From Mariniblastus sp. (lineage in GTDB: Bacteria > Planctomycetota > Planctomycetia > Pirellulales > Pirellulaceae): 32,408 bases of DNA. The stretch is taken from NCBI GenBank assembly GCA_028823415.1, contig JAPKBL010000057.1, positions 1 through 32,408 of the forward strand, read 5' to 3'. Under the pieces are notes generated by a model. It did not search any database and was not told the DNA's origin. It worked only from the letters and a program-made list of their open reading frames with translations. Made by a program: the position numbers and the translations under genes. Positions 16,083-24,771 of the stretch are shown here, one piece after another (positions within the stretch are counted from its first letter, which is position 1; every line of letters starts with the position of its first letter).

Positions 16083-17609
16083 CTATTGAGAGATCATTTT
16101 TGAAAGCAATGCTTTGATCGCCCCGGGATTGGCATTGGGGTTTATTTTCCTAGCCTTGCCAATCAGCATCCCAATTGCCTTTCCGTTCCCGGCTCGAATT
16201 TGTTCAACCACTTCTTGATTTTCGTCAATCAGTTTCTCGCAAAGTGAAACTAGTTCATTTTTGTCGACAGGCTTGATTCCTAATTGTTCAATGGCCTGCT
16301 GGGCCGAAATCGAGTGTTCGACCATTTCATTGAGTACTTCTTTGCCACGAGTTTGGTCGAGCGTTCCATCAATGACCAAATTTAATAGTTCGGTAAATTG
16401 CTTGGGGGACAGAGGGTACTGTTGGATTGTTTGATTGGATTCTTTGAGCTGGCGAAGGACCTCCTGACCGATCCAGTTGTTTGCAATCCTGCTGTCTTGA
16501 CAACCGTCGGCGACTTCTGAAAAGTAATCCACTACCCCCCTGCCCTGAGAAACAATCGCGGCCGCATCCTCGGGGTTCAGTTTGTATTGCTCGACGAGTG
16601 TCTTGCGCAATTCTGTCGGTAATTGAACGAGTTGTTTTTGGATTTGTTTGATTTGAGATTCTTTGATTGTGACCGCTATTAGATCCGGGTCCGGGAAATA
16701 ACGATAATCTGCTGAGTCCTCTTTCTCCCGTTGAAGTGTGGTGGCTTGGGCATGGTCATTCCAGCCGCGAGTTTGTTTCGGAGCGTCGGTGATCGTGAGT
16801 CCATGTTCTTGCCAAGCTTCAAATTGCCGTTGGGCTTCGTAAGTAATGGATCGCTCGACTGAGCGAAAACTGTTGAGATTTTTAATTTCAACAATCGGTG
16901 TCGCAATCTGATGATCACCAAGTGGAATATGTAGGTTGACGTTTGCATCGCATCGCAAATTGCCTTGCTGCATGTTGCAATCGGATACATCAATGTAATT
17001 CAGGATGAGTTTCAACTCGGAAAGAAATGCTTTCGCTTCGGCTGCGGTTCGAATGTCAGGTTGGGTGACGATTTCGAGGAGTGGGGTGCCGGTTCGGTTG
17101 AGGTCAATTTTTGAGTCTTGTCCGAGACTCGATTCGTCGTGAATACTCTTCCCTGCATCTTCTTCTAAATGAGCACGCTCAATTCGTATTTGCCTCAATT
17201 TGCCTGGCGTCTCGGGTACCTCAATGTCGAGATGGCCCGGGCCGCAAATCGGTTGGTCGAATTGACTAATTTGATAGCCTTTGGGGAGATCCGGATAAAA
17301 ATAGTTTTTCCTGTCCCATTTGGTGGATCGTGCGATTGAGCAGTTCAGTGCGATGCCGGTTCGAATTGAGAGTTCCAATGCCCGCTGGTTAATTACCGGA
17401 AGGGCCCCCGGCATTCCGGTGCAAACAACACAGGTTTGCGAATTGGCAGCTTCCCCGAATTGGGTAGAGCAACCGCAAAACAATTTAGAAATTGTGTCGA
17501 GTTGAACGTGAACTTCGAGACCAATAATGATCTCTGCGTCATTAAACTGGACGGCGAGACGATCGTTGGATGGTGGATTAGAGGAGGAGGTCAAGTCTGA
17601 GTCCTCCAT
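16083..17609 (-). CDS. gatB: Asp-tRNA(Asn)/Glu-tRNA(Gln) amidotransferase subunit B
   Basis: GatB binds misacylated Glu-tRNA(Gln) or Asp-tRNA(Asn), phosphorylates the acyl group with ATP and transfers ammonia delivered by GatA. The 508 residues contain the family motifs GLEVHVQL, KWDRKNYFYPDLPKGYQI, HLEEDAGKS and DLNRTGTPLLEIVTQPD, then the helical YqeY-like tail ending in ALLSKMISQ. The ATG at 17609 lies 19 bases inside the 3' end of gatA, so the two are translationally close. The first 18 or so residues are a polar extension. Together with gatC and gatA it forms a complete CAB operon. Confidence 0.97.
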   Translation of the reverse strand: MEDSDLTSSSNPPSNDRLAVQFNDAEIIIGLEVHVQLDTISKLFCGCSTQFGEAANSQTCVVCTGMPGALPVINQRALELSIRTGIALNCSIARSTKWDRKNYFYPDLPKGYQISQFDQPICGPGHLDIEVPETPGKLRQIRIERAHLEEDAGKSIHDESSLGQDSKIDLNRTGTPLLEIVTQPDIRTAAEAKAFLSELKLILNYIDVSDCNMQQGNLRCDANVNLHIPLGDHQIATPIVEIKNLNSFRSVERSITYEAQRQFEAWQEHGLTITDAPKQTRGWNDHAQATTLQREKEDSADYRYFPDPDLIAVTIKESQIKQIQKQLVQLPTELRKTLVEQYKLNPEDAAAIVSQGRGVVDYFSEVADGCQDSRIANNWIGQEVLRQLKESNQTIQQYPLSPKQFTELLNLVIDGTLDQTRGKEVLNEMVEHSISAQQAIEQLGIKPVDKNELVSLCEKLIDENQEVVEQIRAGNGKAIGMLIGKARKINPNANPGAIKALLSKMISQ

Positions 17610-19063
17610 GGTTGTGAGGGACTCGTGTCATGCCAAAGGGTAACGTTTTGGAACTGGTGAGCGGCTCGCAACAGAGTATTTTCTTCGAAAGCACGGCCTT
17701 GCAGTTGCAGTCCAATGGGCAGGCCATTTTTCGATTGGCCCACGGGAACCGAAATCGCAGGGATCCCGGCTAAATTGGCGGAGACGGTGTAAACGTCTGC
17801 GAGGTACATCGCGAGCGGATCTTCGGCGTGCTCTCCCAATTTGAATGCGGGGGTTGGCGTTGTGGGGCCTAGAATTAGGTCGACCTTTTGAAAGGCATCG
17901 TCGTAGTCTTGTTTGATCATGCGGCGGACTTTAGAAGCCTTTAAATAATAGGCTTCGTAATAGCCGGAGCTTAACGCGTAGGTTCCTAGCATGATCCGTT
18001 GTTTGACCTCGTTTCCGAATCCTTGCCCTCGCGTGTTGCGATACATCTCTTCAAGATCGTTTCCCGGAGCGCGAAAAGTGTAACGGACGCCATCGTAGCG
18101 TGCCAAATTACTAGAGGCTTCGCAGGGTGCGATGACGTAGTAGGCTGCGACGGCATATTGACTATGCGGTAATTCAATTTCCTTAATTTCTGCGCCGAGT
18201 AGCTTGAAAACCGAAGTGGCGTCATTAATTTTCGTTTCGACCTCTTGATCCAATCCATCGTTAAATTGGTTTCGGCAGACTCCGATGCGGATGCCATTTA
18301 AAGGAGTTTCAAGGCCAGACAGGCAGTCAGTGATTTGTGCTTTGGAAGAGGTTGAGTCGCGTGGGTCGAATCCTGCAATGACTGACATTAGAAGCGCCGA
18401 TTCTTTTGCCGTTCGCGTCATTGGACCAATTTGATCAAGGCTACTCGCGAATGCGATCAATCCATAACGGCTGACACTGCCATAAGTGGGCTTCAGGCCA
18501 GTGATCCCGCAAAACGATGCCGGTTGGCGAATTGAGCCACCGGTGTCAGATCCAATGGCAACGGGTGCTAAACGACTGGCAACACAGGCCGCCGATCCTC
18601 CACTCGATCCGCCCGGTACTCGATCGGTTGCCCAGGGATTGTGGGTGGGGCCGAAAAAGGAATTTTCTGTCGAGCTCCCCATCGCGAACTCGTCCATGTT
18701 TGTTTTGCCGATGATGATCGCATCGGCTGATTTCAGCCGTTCAACGATGGTCGCGTCGTATGGCGGCGTGAACTTTTCCAGCATTTTAGAGCCAGCGGTG
18801 GTCGGTTGCCCTGATACGCAAATTCCATCTTTGATGGCAATGGGAAGTCCCGCTAGGCAGCCTACGGTCTGTCCTGCTTTTCTTCGTTGGTCGATGGCTT
18901 CGGCCTGCTCAAGTGCCGTTTGTGAGATACTGACAAAGGCGTTTATTTCAGCATCATGGGTTTGGATGCGGTCGAGAAAATACTGAACACAATCAGTTGC
19001 TTTTAATTCTCCTGCGTTGAGTTGGTCGACGATTACGTCAGCGTTCAATGCTGAGAGTGTCAT
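17591..19063 (-). CDS. gatA: Asp-tRNA(Asn)/Glu-tRNA(Gln) amidotransferase subunit A
   Basis: GatA is the amidase-signature glutaminase of the tRNA-dependent amidotransferase and releases ammonia from glutamine. The Ser-cisSer-Lys triad is visible: Lys78 in AIKDG, Ser153 in GGSSGGSAAC and Ser177 in SDTGGSIRQP. The neighbouring segments GKTNMDEFAMGSSTENS and GLKPTYGSVSRYG are typical. The 490 residues are the usual length. It follows gatC by 52 bases and overlaps gatB by 19 bases. Presence of GatCAB suggests that Gln-tRNA and/or Asn-tRNA is made indirectly in this organism. Confidence 0.97.
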   Translation of the reverse strand: MTLSALNADVIVDQLNAGELKATDCVQYFLDRIQTHDAEINAFVSISQTALEQAEAIDQRRKAGQTVGCLAGLPIAIKDGICVSGQPTTAGSKMLEKFTPPYDATIVERLKSADAIIIGKTNMDEFAMGSSTENSFFGPTHNPWATDRVPGGSSGGSAACVASRLAPVAIGSDTGGSIRQPASFCGITGLKPTYGSVSRYGLIAFASSLDQIGPMTRTAKESALLMSVIAGFDPRDSTSSKAQITDCLSGLETPLNGIRIGVCRNQFNDGLDQEVETKINDATSVFKLLGAEIKEIELPHSQYAVAAYYVIAPCEASSNLARYDGVRYTFRAPGNDLEEMYRNTRGQGFGNEVKQRIMLGTYALSSGYYEAYYLKASKVRRMIKQDYDDAFQKVDLILGPTTPTPAFKLGEHAEDPLAMYLADVYTVSANLAGIPAISVPVGQSKNGLPIGLQLQGRAFEENTLLRAAHQFQNVTLWHDTSPSQPWRTQT

Positions 19064-19115
19064 GTGTGTGTCCAGTTAAATGGAAATTCCAAGTCTTGCC
19101 GTATAAATCAGTGTT

Positions 19116-19409
19116 CTAAAAAACGGGTGGCACCAAATAAAATTCTCCGTCCGAATCGGGCGCGTTATCTAAGATTTCTTTGCGCGGAACGCTGGCCTGC
19201 AATTGATCATCGCGAATTGCATTTACCGATTCGATGGCCCCAAAAAAGGGTGTGACATCTTCTGGCAGTTCAACCTCATCCAGTTGGCCGATGTACCCCA
19301 GTATTTGGGCCAGCTTTTCAGCCGAGCTTTCTATCTGTTGCTCGTTGAGATGTATTCGCGCAAGCTTAGCAACTTGGTTGACGGTGGTTTGCTCAGGAGT
19401 ACCAGCCAT
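19116..19409 (-). CDS. gatC: Asp-tRNA(Asn)/Glu-tRNA(Gln) amidotransferase subunit C
   Basis: GatC is the small chaperone-like subunit that wraps around GatA and GatB. The 97 residues show the family pattern: VAKLARIHLNEQQIE near the N-terminus, KLAQILGYIGQLDEV in the middle, then DVTPFFGAIE and the C-terminal VPRKEILDNAPDSDGEFYLVP. The ATG is preceded by GAGGA. It is the first gene of gatCAB and has its own candidate promoter about 94 bases upstream. Confidence 0.96.
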   Translation of the reverse strand: MAGTPEQTTVNQVAKLARIHLNEQQIESSAEKLAQILGYIGQLDEVELPEDVTPFFGAIESVNAIRDDQLQASVPRKEILDNAPDSDGEFYLVPPVF

Positions 19410-19502
19410 TTGAGATTCCTCGGGATCAAAAGTCAGCTTGCTACGTCTGCGTTGGAGGGTCTATTGATCGACAACGACCAGAGAAACGCATGGGTAAAAC
19501 CT

Positions 19503-19530
19503 AGCATAGCGTTTTGGTCTAAGCAGCAAA
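19503..19530 (-). promoter_or_regulatory. Candidate promoter of gatCAB
   Basis: Read on the minus strand: TTTGCT (19525-19530), a 16-base spacer, then TATGCT (19503-19508). The start point would be near 19496, giving a leader of about 87 bases before gatC. The -10 is good and the -35 only moderate. Read-through from rpmB, 193 bases upstream, is also possible. Confidence 0.45.
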
Positions 19531-19602
19531 ACTAGCAATGAGCGCTGGCAAGGGCACTCCTCTAGAGAGAATTCGGTTGGATTACCTTATACTCTGCTGC
19601 AA

Positions 19603-19863
19603 TTACGAGGGTAATTTGAATGGCTTTTGCTTGACTGCTTTTCGAATTGCCCCACTTCGGATGCACTGAACGCAAACTTTTTTAGTTTTCGTTCCACCGC
19701 CGGGAATTGCAGTTTTGACCTTTTGCAGGTTGGGGCGAAACTGTCGACGGGTAATCCCTGTCTTTTTCGTACCGACACCGCCGAGATACTTGGCTTTACC
19801 ACGCGTTTCGACACTGTTGCCCATTTGAGGGCCTTTTCCACATACTTCACAAACGCGAGCCAT
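19603..19863 (-). CDS. rpmB: 50S ribosomal protein L28 (zinc-ribbon form)
   Basis: Ribosomal protein bL28 of the large subunit. The 86 residues have the standard start MARVCEVCGKGP, the Arg-rich RRQFRPNLQKVK and the C-terminal RSGAIRK. Two CxxC pairs, Cys5/Cys8 and Cys64/Cys67, make this the zinc-binding (C+) form, as opposed to the cysteine-free paralogue that some bacteria induce under zinc limitation. The ATG has GGA about seven bases upstream. It has its own promoter (19924-19951) and lies upstream of gatCAB on the same strand. Confidence 0.97.
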   Translation of the reverse strand: MARVCEVCGKGPQMGNSVETRGKAKYLGGVGTKKTGITRRQFRPNLQKVKTAIPGGGTKTKKVCVQCIRSGAIRKAVKQKPFKLPS

Positions 19864-19923
19864 GACTTTGTCCGTTTAAAATCGATCAAATTTGCAGATT
19901 TGAATACTAAAAGTTAGCTACGC

Positions 19924-19951
19924 AGTATAGCAATTTGGCTGGTTTGTTCAA
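19924..19951 (-). promoter_or_regulatory. Sigma70-type promoter of rpmB
   Basis: Read on the minus strand: TTGAAC (19946-19951), a 16-base spacer, then TATACT (19924-19929). The expected start is near 19918, leaving a leader of about 55 bases to the rpmB ATG at 19863. Both boxes are close to consensus. Confidence 0.65.
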
Positions 19952-20042
19952 CGGCATAAATGGTAGTATTTTGGCGTTAAAAGCGTTCTTTTTAGGTTTT
20001 CCACCGCCCAATGGAGCGAACTTGCCTCGTTTGGGCCATTCC

Positions 20043-21245
20043 TCAGGCTCTCTGCAGAAATCCGCCGTCCAACCGTTTTTCACAAATATCGATTGCGTCC
20101 CCGAAAGAAATCAGTGATTTTTTGAGTTGGGGGTGCTTACGGAACCACGCGATCAAAATGAGTTGGAGATTCATTTCCAGCAAATTTTCGGGGATGGATT
20201 TCTCAGTATGGGAGACTTCGGTGAGTCGTTGGATCGTCGCAATCGCGCGTTCTTCGGAGTCGGGTTCAACTGTGCTGCCGATGAGTTGCCCGCCTTGGAG
20301 GATCAACCACGCCGAGCGTTTTTTTCGGGCCTCAATCGGAAGGACACCATTGAAAGTCTTTTGAGCGTTTCGAAGTGACCGCATGCGTCGCTCAAGCCAA
20401 GTAAGATTCGCAATATGATCTCTCAGAATCGCCGCTCTTTCAAAAGACCGGCAACCGGCGGCATCCTTCATTTGTTGATCTAGTCTCGAGAGAATCGACA
20501 GGTCATCACCGAGTAGAAATCGGTGAGCGTCCTTGAAATTGGAGTGATAGGATTGTGCACTGCATTGAGCGGCGCATGGCCCTAGGCAGGTACCCAATTC
20601 GAACCGGATGCACTGTGCGGTTTGAGGATTATCAAAAAGCGTCTGCTGGTTGTTGAATTTAAATTTGGTTTTGTCCGCGCAATCTCGGAGTTGAAAGCAC
20701 TGGTTCATGGTATCCACAGCCGAACGAAGCCGGCCAGTGCCTGCGATCGGTCCGAAGGAAAATTCGGATTTGTCTGTGATGCGTCTTGTGAAAAAAGCGT
20801 TCGGAGCAAGTCCCCCCCCGAGACAGATAAAGGCCGGTTGGCGTTTGGTGGGCTGCCCTTGCGTATTAAATTCTGGACGCCACCGATAAATGAGTTCTTG
20901 CTCTCGGATCAACGCGAGAAGCTCATTGGAGATGGGTTCCCAGACTAGGGTCTGACTGTGTTGTCGAATTCTCGTTGCTTTTTTGTCGGCTGGCGTTTTC
21001 GCGAAATACGAAAGCAACCGCTTGCGGAGCGATTTTGATTTCCCGACGTAGCAAAGTTGATTTCGGTCGTCGAGCCAGCCGTAGACGCCGGGAGTCAAGG
21101 GGCAATGATCATGAAGAAGGCCCCTTGCTTCCATTCGGTCACTGGGCAGTCGATGCCGTTTGAGACGGCCTCTAGTTTGTTGAACAAGGATTGACGCGCC
21201 AAATCCGTTGAAGTTGGGCGTTTGCTGTTCTATGAGTCTTGGCAC
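20043..21245 (-). CDS. UvrC-like GIY-YIG nuclease without the C-terminal UvrC half
   Basis: A 400-residue protein with a UvrC-type GIY-YIG domain: GVY at 53-55 and YVGKSKSLRKRLLSYF at 66-81. The inter-domain cysteine cluster CIRFELGTCLGPCAAQC, which resembles that of UvrC, follows. After it is a UvrB-interaction-like segment (QQMKDAAGCRSFERAAILRD). UvrC proper is about 600 residues, with an RNase-H-like nuclease and helix-hairpin-helix domains at the C-terminus. Neither is present, so only the 3' incision would be expected, as for Cho. The GTG start is well supported by AAGGAGGG five to six bases upstream. It is probably an accessory excision-repair nuclease; a full uvrC should exist elsewhere in the genome. 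Confidence 0.8.
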   Translation of the reverse strand: MPRLIEQQTPNFNGFGASILVQQTRGRLKRHRLPSDRMEARGLLHDHCPLTPGVYGWLDDRNQLCYVGKSKSLRKRLLSYFAKTPADKKATRIRQHSQTLVWEPISNELLALIREQELIYRWRPEFNTQGQPTKRQPAFICLGGGLAPNAFFTRRITDKSEFSFGPIAGTGRLRSAVDTMNQCFQLRDCADKTKFKFNNQQTLFDNPQTAQCIRFELGTCLGPCAAQCSAQSYHSNFKDAHRFLLGDDLSILSRLDQQMKDAAGCRSFERAAILRDHIANLTWLERRMRSLRNAQKTFNGVLPIEARKKRSAWLILQGGQLIGSTVEPDSEERAIATIQRLTEVSHTEKSIPENLLEMNLQLILIAWFRKHPQLKKSLISFGDAIDICEKRLDGGFLQRA

Positions 21246-22158
21246 GGATCCCTCCTTTCCCCGGCAAGTTGCACACTCCTAAGTGCATCCGGACCGCTGC
21301 GCGACTTAGGATAGAGGATCTCCGAGCCAAAATAAATAGCTCGATGAGGCTTGATTGAGTTTTGAATGTATTGGCTTGGGAGGTTGGACGTTTTTTGGCC
21401 TGTGGGTTGTTGGGCATGTGTTCTTAGGCGTGAGTTCTTAGCCCGAGCTAACACGAGTCTATCGATTGGTGAGAAGATTGAGTTGAATTGAAAATCGTTC
21501 AGTCTTGCTAATCCGAGAGAAAAAATTGTGGGGAAGGAAGGCAATCAAAGCAATGTTTTGACTGATTTGTTTATCGTGATGCTTGAAATGCGCATCCCCA
21601 TGAAGCATTAATCTTTTCGTAGTCCTTAGATCTGGAACCCGAATGTTAACTTGTATCGGCGGTGCGGATTAACCAGTGAACTTACTGTAAATTTTTTACG
21701 GTTTGCGATTTGACAAGTCGATAAACAGGTTAGATCAAGACGCCGGGATGGCGAGACACGGACTGTTTCGCAACCAGGATAGAGTCATAGCATGACGATG
21801 GAGCGACATGCTGTGACTTTTTTTATGCGCCTGGGGCTGACTCAATCTTTCGAAGTTTGCCATGGAATTACCGCTGGAGTGGAAATCGCAGCCGAATCGG
21901 TCGTTGGATTTGGCAGCGATTTCACGCTGGAAGGCAGCGATAATTGAGCACCTTGTTTTCTTGCAATAGGCGGGGCGGACACTGGTTTTGCATGCATATT
22001 CGATGTCCTAATGAGATAGACCGAAGCTGAGTAGTGTTGTCTCTCTTTAGAAATTGGCTGGGTGCAAGCATTGGTTCGCGGGCCGTTGACGGTTTTGGTA
22101 TCCTCTAAGAGCTTAATGAGTTCGGAAACTAGAGTTGGATGTCCTCGGTGGAGTTGAC
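21246..22158. other. 0.9 kb gene-free region between uvrC-like and comEC
   Basis: The longest gap in the window. I see no convincing protein gene. A leftward 156-codon frame at 21842-22312 runs into the comEC start, and a 51-codon rightward frame from 21792 begins inside a terminator stem; both look accidental. A rightward intrinsic terminator (21783-21824) has no gene in front of it. A TTGACA at 21710-21715 precedes it, but only weak -10 candidates follow. A short non-coding RNA is possible here. Confidence 0.5.
21783..21824 (+). terminator. Orphan rho-independent terminator
   Basis: A 12-bp stem, AGTCATAGCATG with CATGCTGTGACT (21783-21794 and 21807-21818, one T-G wobble), and a 12-base loop are followed by seven T ending at 21824. 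The opposite strand has no T-tract. No rightward gene ends upstream: everything from 16083 to 21245 is leftward. It therefore implies a rightward transcript of unknown origin within 21246-21824. Confidence 0.8.
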
Positions 22159-24720
22159 ATGTGCTCGGCAGATCCCGATGAAATCGAACCCACCGCCATG
22201 CGGTGCCGCCCGTCTTACCAGCCGATGCTGCTGGTTGTTCTTGCATTTGCTGCAGGCATTTTGTTCGACCGGGCGTGGGACTTGAGCTGGCGATTTTCTT
22301 TCGTTTCATCATGGGTGTGTTTGGTCGGATGGCTACTGGTTCGAAGAGGGGCGTCGAGCGACCGAGAAGCTCGGTCGCACACTGCTCTTCAGGCTACGTT
22401 GAAGCGCGAAAGAATTGCCTCGACCCTTCTGCTAATCGGTTTTGTATTTGCGGGTTCGTTTTGGCATCATGGTCGATGGAATTGGTATCCGCAAAATGAA
22501 ATTGGGCGGTTTGCCGCAGACTTATCCAGTCCATGTTGTGTTGAGGCGACGGTGATTTCCGAACCGTTATGGATGGTCTCGGAGACTGGTTTCGAATCCG
22601 GTCACGAGACGGAAATGAAGACACGCCTGGTTTTAAAAGTAAATCGTCTGAGAGACGGTGTCGATTGGGTGACTGTCCGTGGAGTTTGTGATCTTGTGAT
22701 CCACCAACCGGTCAGCGGAATTAATTCGGGAGATCGAATTGAAGTCTTTGGGTACCTGATCAAGAGTTCGCCGACGAGCAATCCCGGAGGATTTGATTAT
22801 CAAAGTTACTACCGAGGGAAATCTAAAAGTGCATTTCTTCATGCCTATCAAGCCGAAAGTGTCACGGTCGTTGAGCCGGCCAACTGGCTCACGACGCGTT
22901 GGATATCAAATCTGAGACGACGACTAAACGAACTGACTTGGCAATACATCCCAAGCCCGGAGTCTGGGTTTGCATCCGCGATTTTACTTGGCAATCGAGA
23001 GCAATTATCACGTGGGCGTCGGCAGCGGTTTCTGGAAACGGGAACTTCTCATCTTTTGGCAATCTCCGGACTCCACGTTGGGATTTTGGCAGGTGCGTTC
23101 TTTTGTTTTTTTCGTGTGGGAATTCTTAGCCGGCGAAAAAGTCTATGGCTGACGATCTTGTTTGTGCTGTTTTATGCATGGCTTGTCGAGTTTCGCCCAC
23201 CGGTATTAAGGGCCTCCATTCTGGTCACCCTCTATTGCCTTGGTAGGCTATTGGGCGAGATGAATTTTTCCTTTAATTTGCTTGCGATTGCCGGGTTCGT
23301 TGTACTCGTTATTAACCCGAGTGATCTTTTCGGCATTGGTCCACAGCTTTCGTTTCTGGCGGTCGCCACGTTAACCGTCAGCGCCGAATGGATTTTCAAG
23401 AAACCGGAGGTAGATCCGATTCAGAGATTGATTTCTGGAACTCGGCCTCCGCCTGTACGGGCGGGTATCTGGGCACTCCGGCAATGTCGGGCTGCTATTT
23501 TGGTTAGTTTTGTGATTTGGCTAATTGCACTGCCGATGGTCGCCTACCACTTTCATTTGGTCGCGCCGGTGGCACTGATTGCTAATCCGCTCTTGCTAAT
23601 TCCAATCGCGCTTAGTCTGTACGGTGGATTAGCGGTCTTAGTACTGGGATCGTTTTTGCCGTTCCTCGCGATGGTATTCGGAGGGCTTTGCGAATTGAGC
23701 CTGGGGTTAATCGAATGGGGAGTCGCAGTTTTTCAATTGGTTCCGATGGGGCATTTTTGGACTGCGGGTCCAGCTGGATGGGCGGTGGTGTGGTTTTATG
23801 CTTGTGTTTTTTTCCTGGTTGTTTATCCCGAAACAAAAATAAAAGGAAAATGGCTTCCTTTTTGTTTCTTTGCTTGGATTGTGTTTGCGTGGGTGATGCC
23901 GGCACAATGGCGTGGCAGGACAAGCTCTGAACGCGGTGGCGAATTGGTTTGTACCTTTTTAGATGTCGGCCACGGATCCAGTGTTTTGCTGCAGTTTCCT
24001 GATGGGAAAAACGTTCTTTATGACGGCGGTTCACTCGGGTCGCCGCATTACGGTGCCAGAAGTATTGCGGGGGTCTTATGGTTTGAGGGGATTCAACACG
24101 TTGATGCCATTGTGATCTCGCATGCAGATGTGGATCATTTTAATGCGTTACCCCAGTTAGTAAGTCAGTTTTCGGTCGAGCAGGTCTTTGTCTCGTTTTC
24201 GATGCTGAAAAGCCAATCTTCCAAAGTACGAGAACTGTTCGCCGCGCTGGAAAAACGGGGAGTGGATGTCGTTCCCGTCTCAATCGGAGATCAACCGTTT
24301 TCTTCCTCTCGGGTCAAATTTGAAATTCTTAATCCGCCGTTGGGTGGGATTCGCGGAAATGATAACGCCAACAGTATTGTTTGGATGATCGAGTACGAAG
24401 GGAAACGAATCTTGTTGCCCGGAGATTTAGAGCAGGAAGGCTTGAGTCGGTTGTTAGCCCAAGATCCCATCGATGTTGAGATATTGATGGCGGCTCATCA
24501 TGGCAGTTCGAATAGTCTCCCCGCTCAATTTGTAGAATGGGCATCCCCGCAGTACGTTGTCATTAGCTGCGGCCGGAATCGAGTGACTGAAGGCATGAAG
24601 CGAGATTTCTCTGGCTCGCGACAGGCTGTCTTACGAACCGATCGTGATGGGGCGATCCAGTTTCGAATGGGGGGGGATGGGGAGACATCCGTGAGACGCT
24701 GGAAAACGGATCCGTGGTAG
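22159..24720 (+). CDS. comEC: ComEC/Rec2-type DNA uptake channel protein
   Basis: An 853-residue inner-membrane protein for import of single-stranded DNA during transformation. Several N-terminal helices and an extracytoplasmic OB-like part are followed by the competence domain (SGLHVGILAG, LVEFRPPVLRASI, NPSDLFGIGPQLSFLAV). A C-terminal metallo-beta-lactamase-like domain starts near residue 596, with LDVGHG near 600, SHADVDH (654-660) and MAAHHGSS near 778. The ATG at 22159 follows GGTGGAG at proper spacing and is preferred over the TTG at 22135. No other competence gene is nearby. The MBL motifs look intact. It converges on the ABC operon with a 51-base gap. Confidence 0.92.
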   Translation: MCSADPDEIEPTAMRCRPSYQPMLLVVLAFAAGILFDRAWDLSWRFSFVSSWVCLVGWLLVRRGASSDREARSHTALQATLKRERIASTLLLIGFVFAGSFWHHGRWNWYPQNEIGRFAADLSSPCCVEATVISEPLWMVSETGFESGHETEMKTRLVLKVNRLRDGVDWVTVRGVCDLVIHQPVSGINSGDRIEVFGYLIKSSPTSNPGGFDYQSYYRGKSKSAFLHAYQAESVTVVEPANWLTTRWISNLRRRLNELTWQYIPSPESGFASAILLGNREQLSRGRRQRFLETGTSHLLAISGLHVGILAGAFFCFFRVGILSRRKSLWLTILFVLFYAWLVEFRPPVLRASILVTLYCLGRLLGEMNFSFNLLAIAGFVVLVINPSDLFGIGPQLSFLAVATLTVSAEWIFKKPEVDPIQRLISGTRPPPVRAGIWALRQCRAAILVSFVIWLIALPMVAYHFHLVAPVALIANPLLLIPIALSLYGGLAVLVLGSFLPFLAMVFGGLCELSLGLIEWGVAVFQLVPMGHFWTAGPAGWAVVWFYACVFFLVVYPETKIKGKWLPFCFFAWIVFAWVMPAQWRGRTSSERGGELVCTFLDVGHGSSVLLQFPDGKNVLYDGGSLGSPHYGARSIAGVLWFEGIQHVDAIVISHADVDHFNALPQLVSQFSVEQVFVSFSMLKSQSSKVRELFAALEKRGVDVVPVSIGDQPFSSSRVKFEILNPPLGGIRGNDNANSIVWMIEYEGKRILLPGDLEQEGLSRLLAQDPIDVEILMAAHHGSSNSLPAQFVEWASPQYVVISCGRNRVTEGMKRDFSGSRQAVLRTDRDGAIQFRMGGDGETSVRRWKTDPW

Positions 24721-24771
24721 GTCGGTCGCTAGTAAGAATTAATAAAAGTGTATTATTACCGATGTGCTGGT

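Noticed and set aside
21842..22312. Leftward 156-codon gene
   Set aside because: It overlaps the N-terminus of comEC, has no recognisable motifs, and its composition looks like an antisense shadow continued into intergenic sequence.
22585..22605. tRNA-like T-loop sequence
   Set aside because: A GGTTTCGAATCC-like stretch occurs inside comEC, but no cloverleaf arms surround it.
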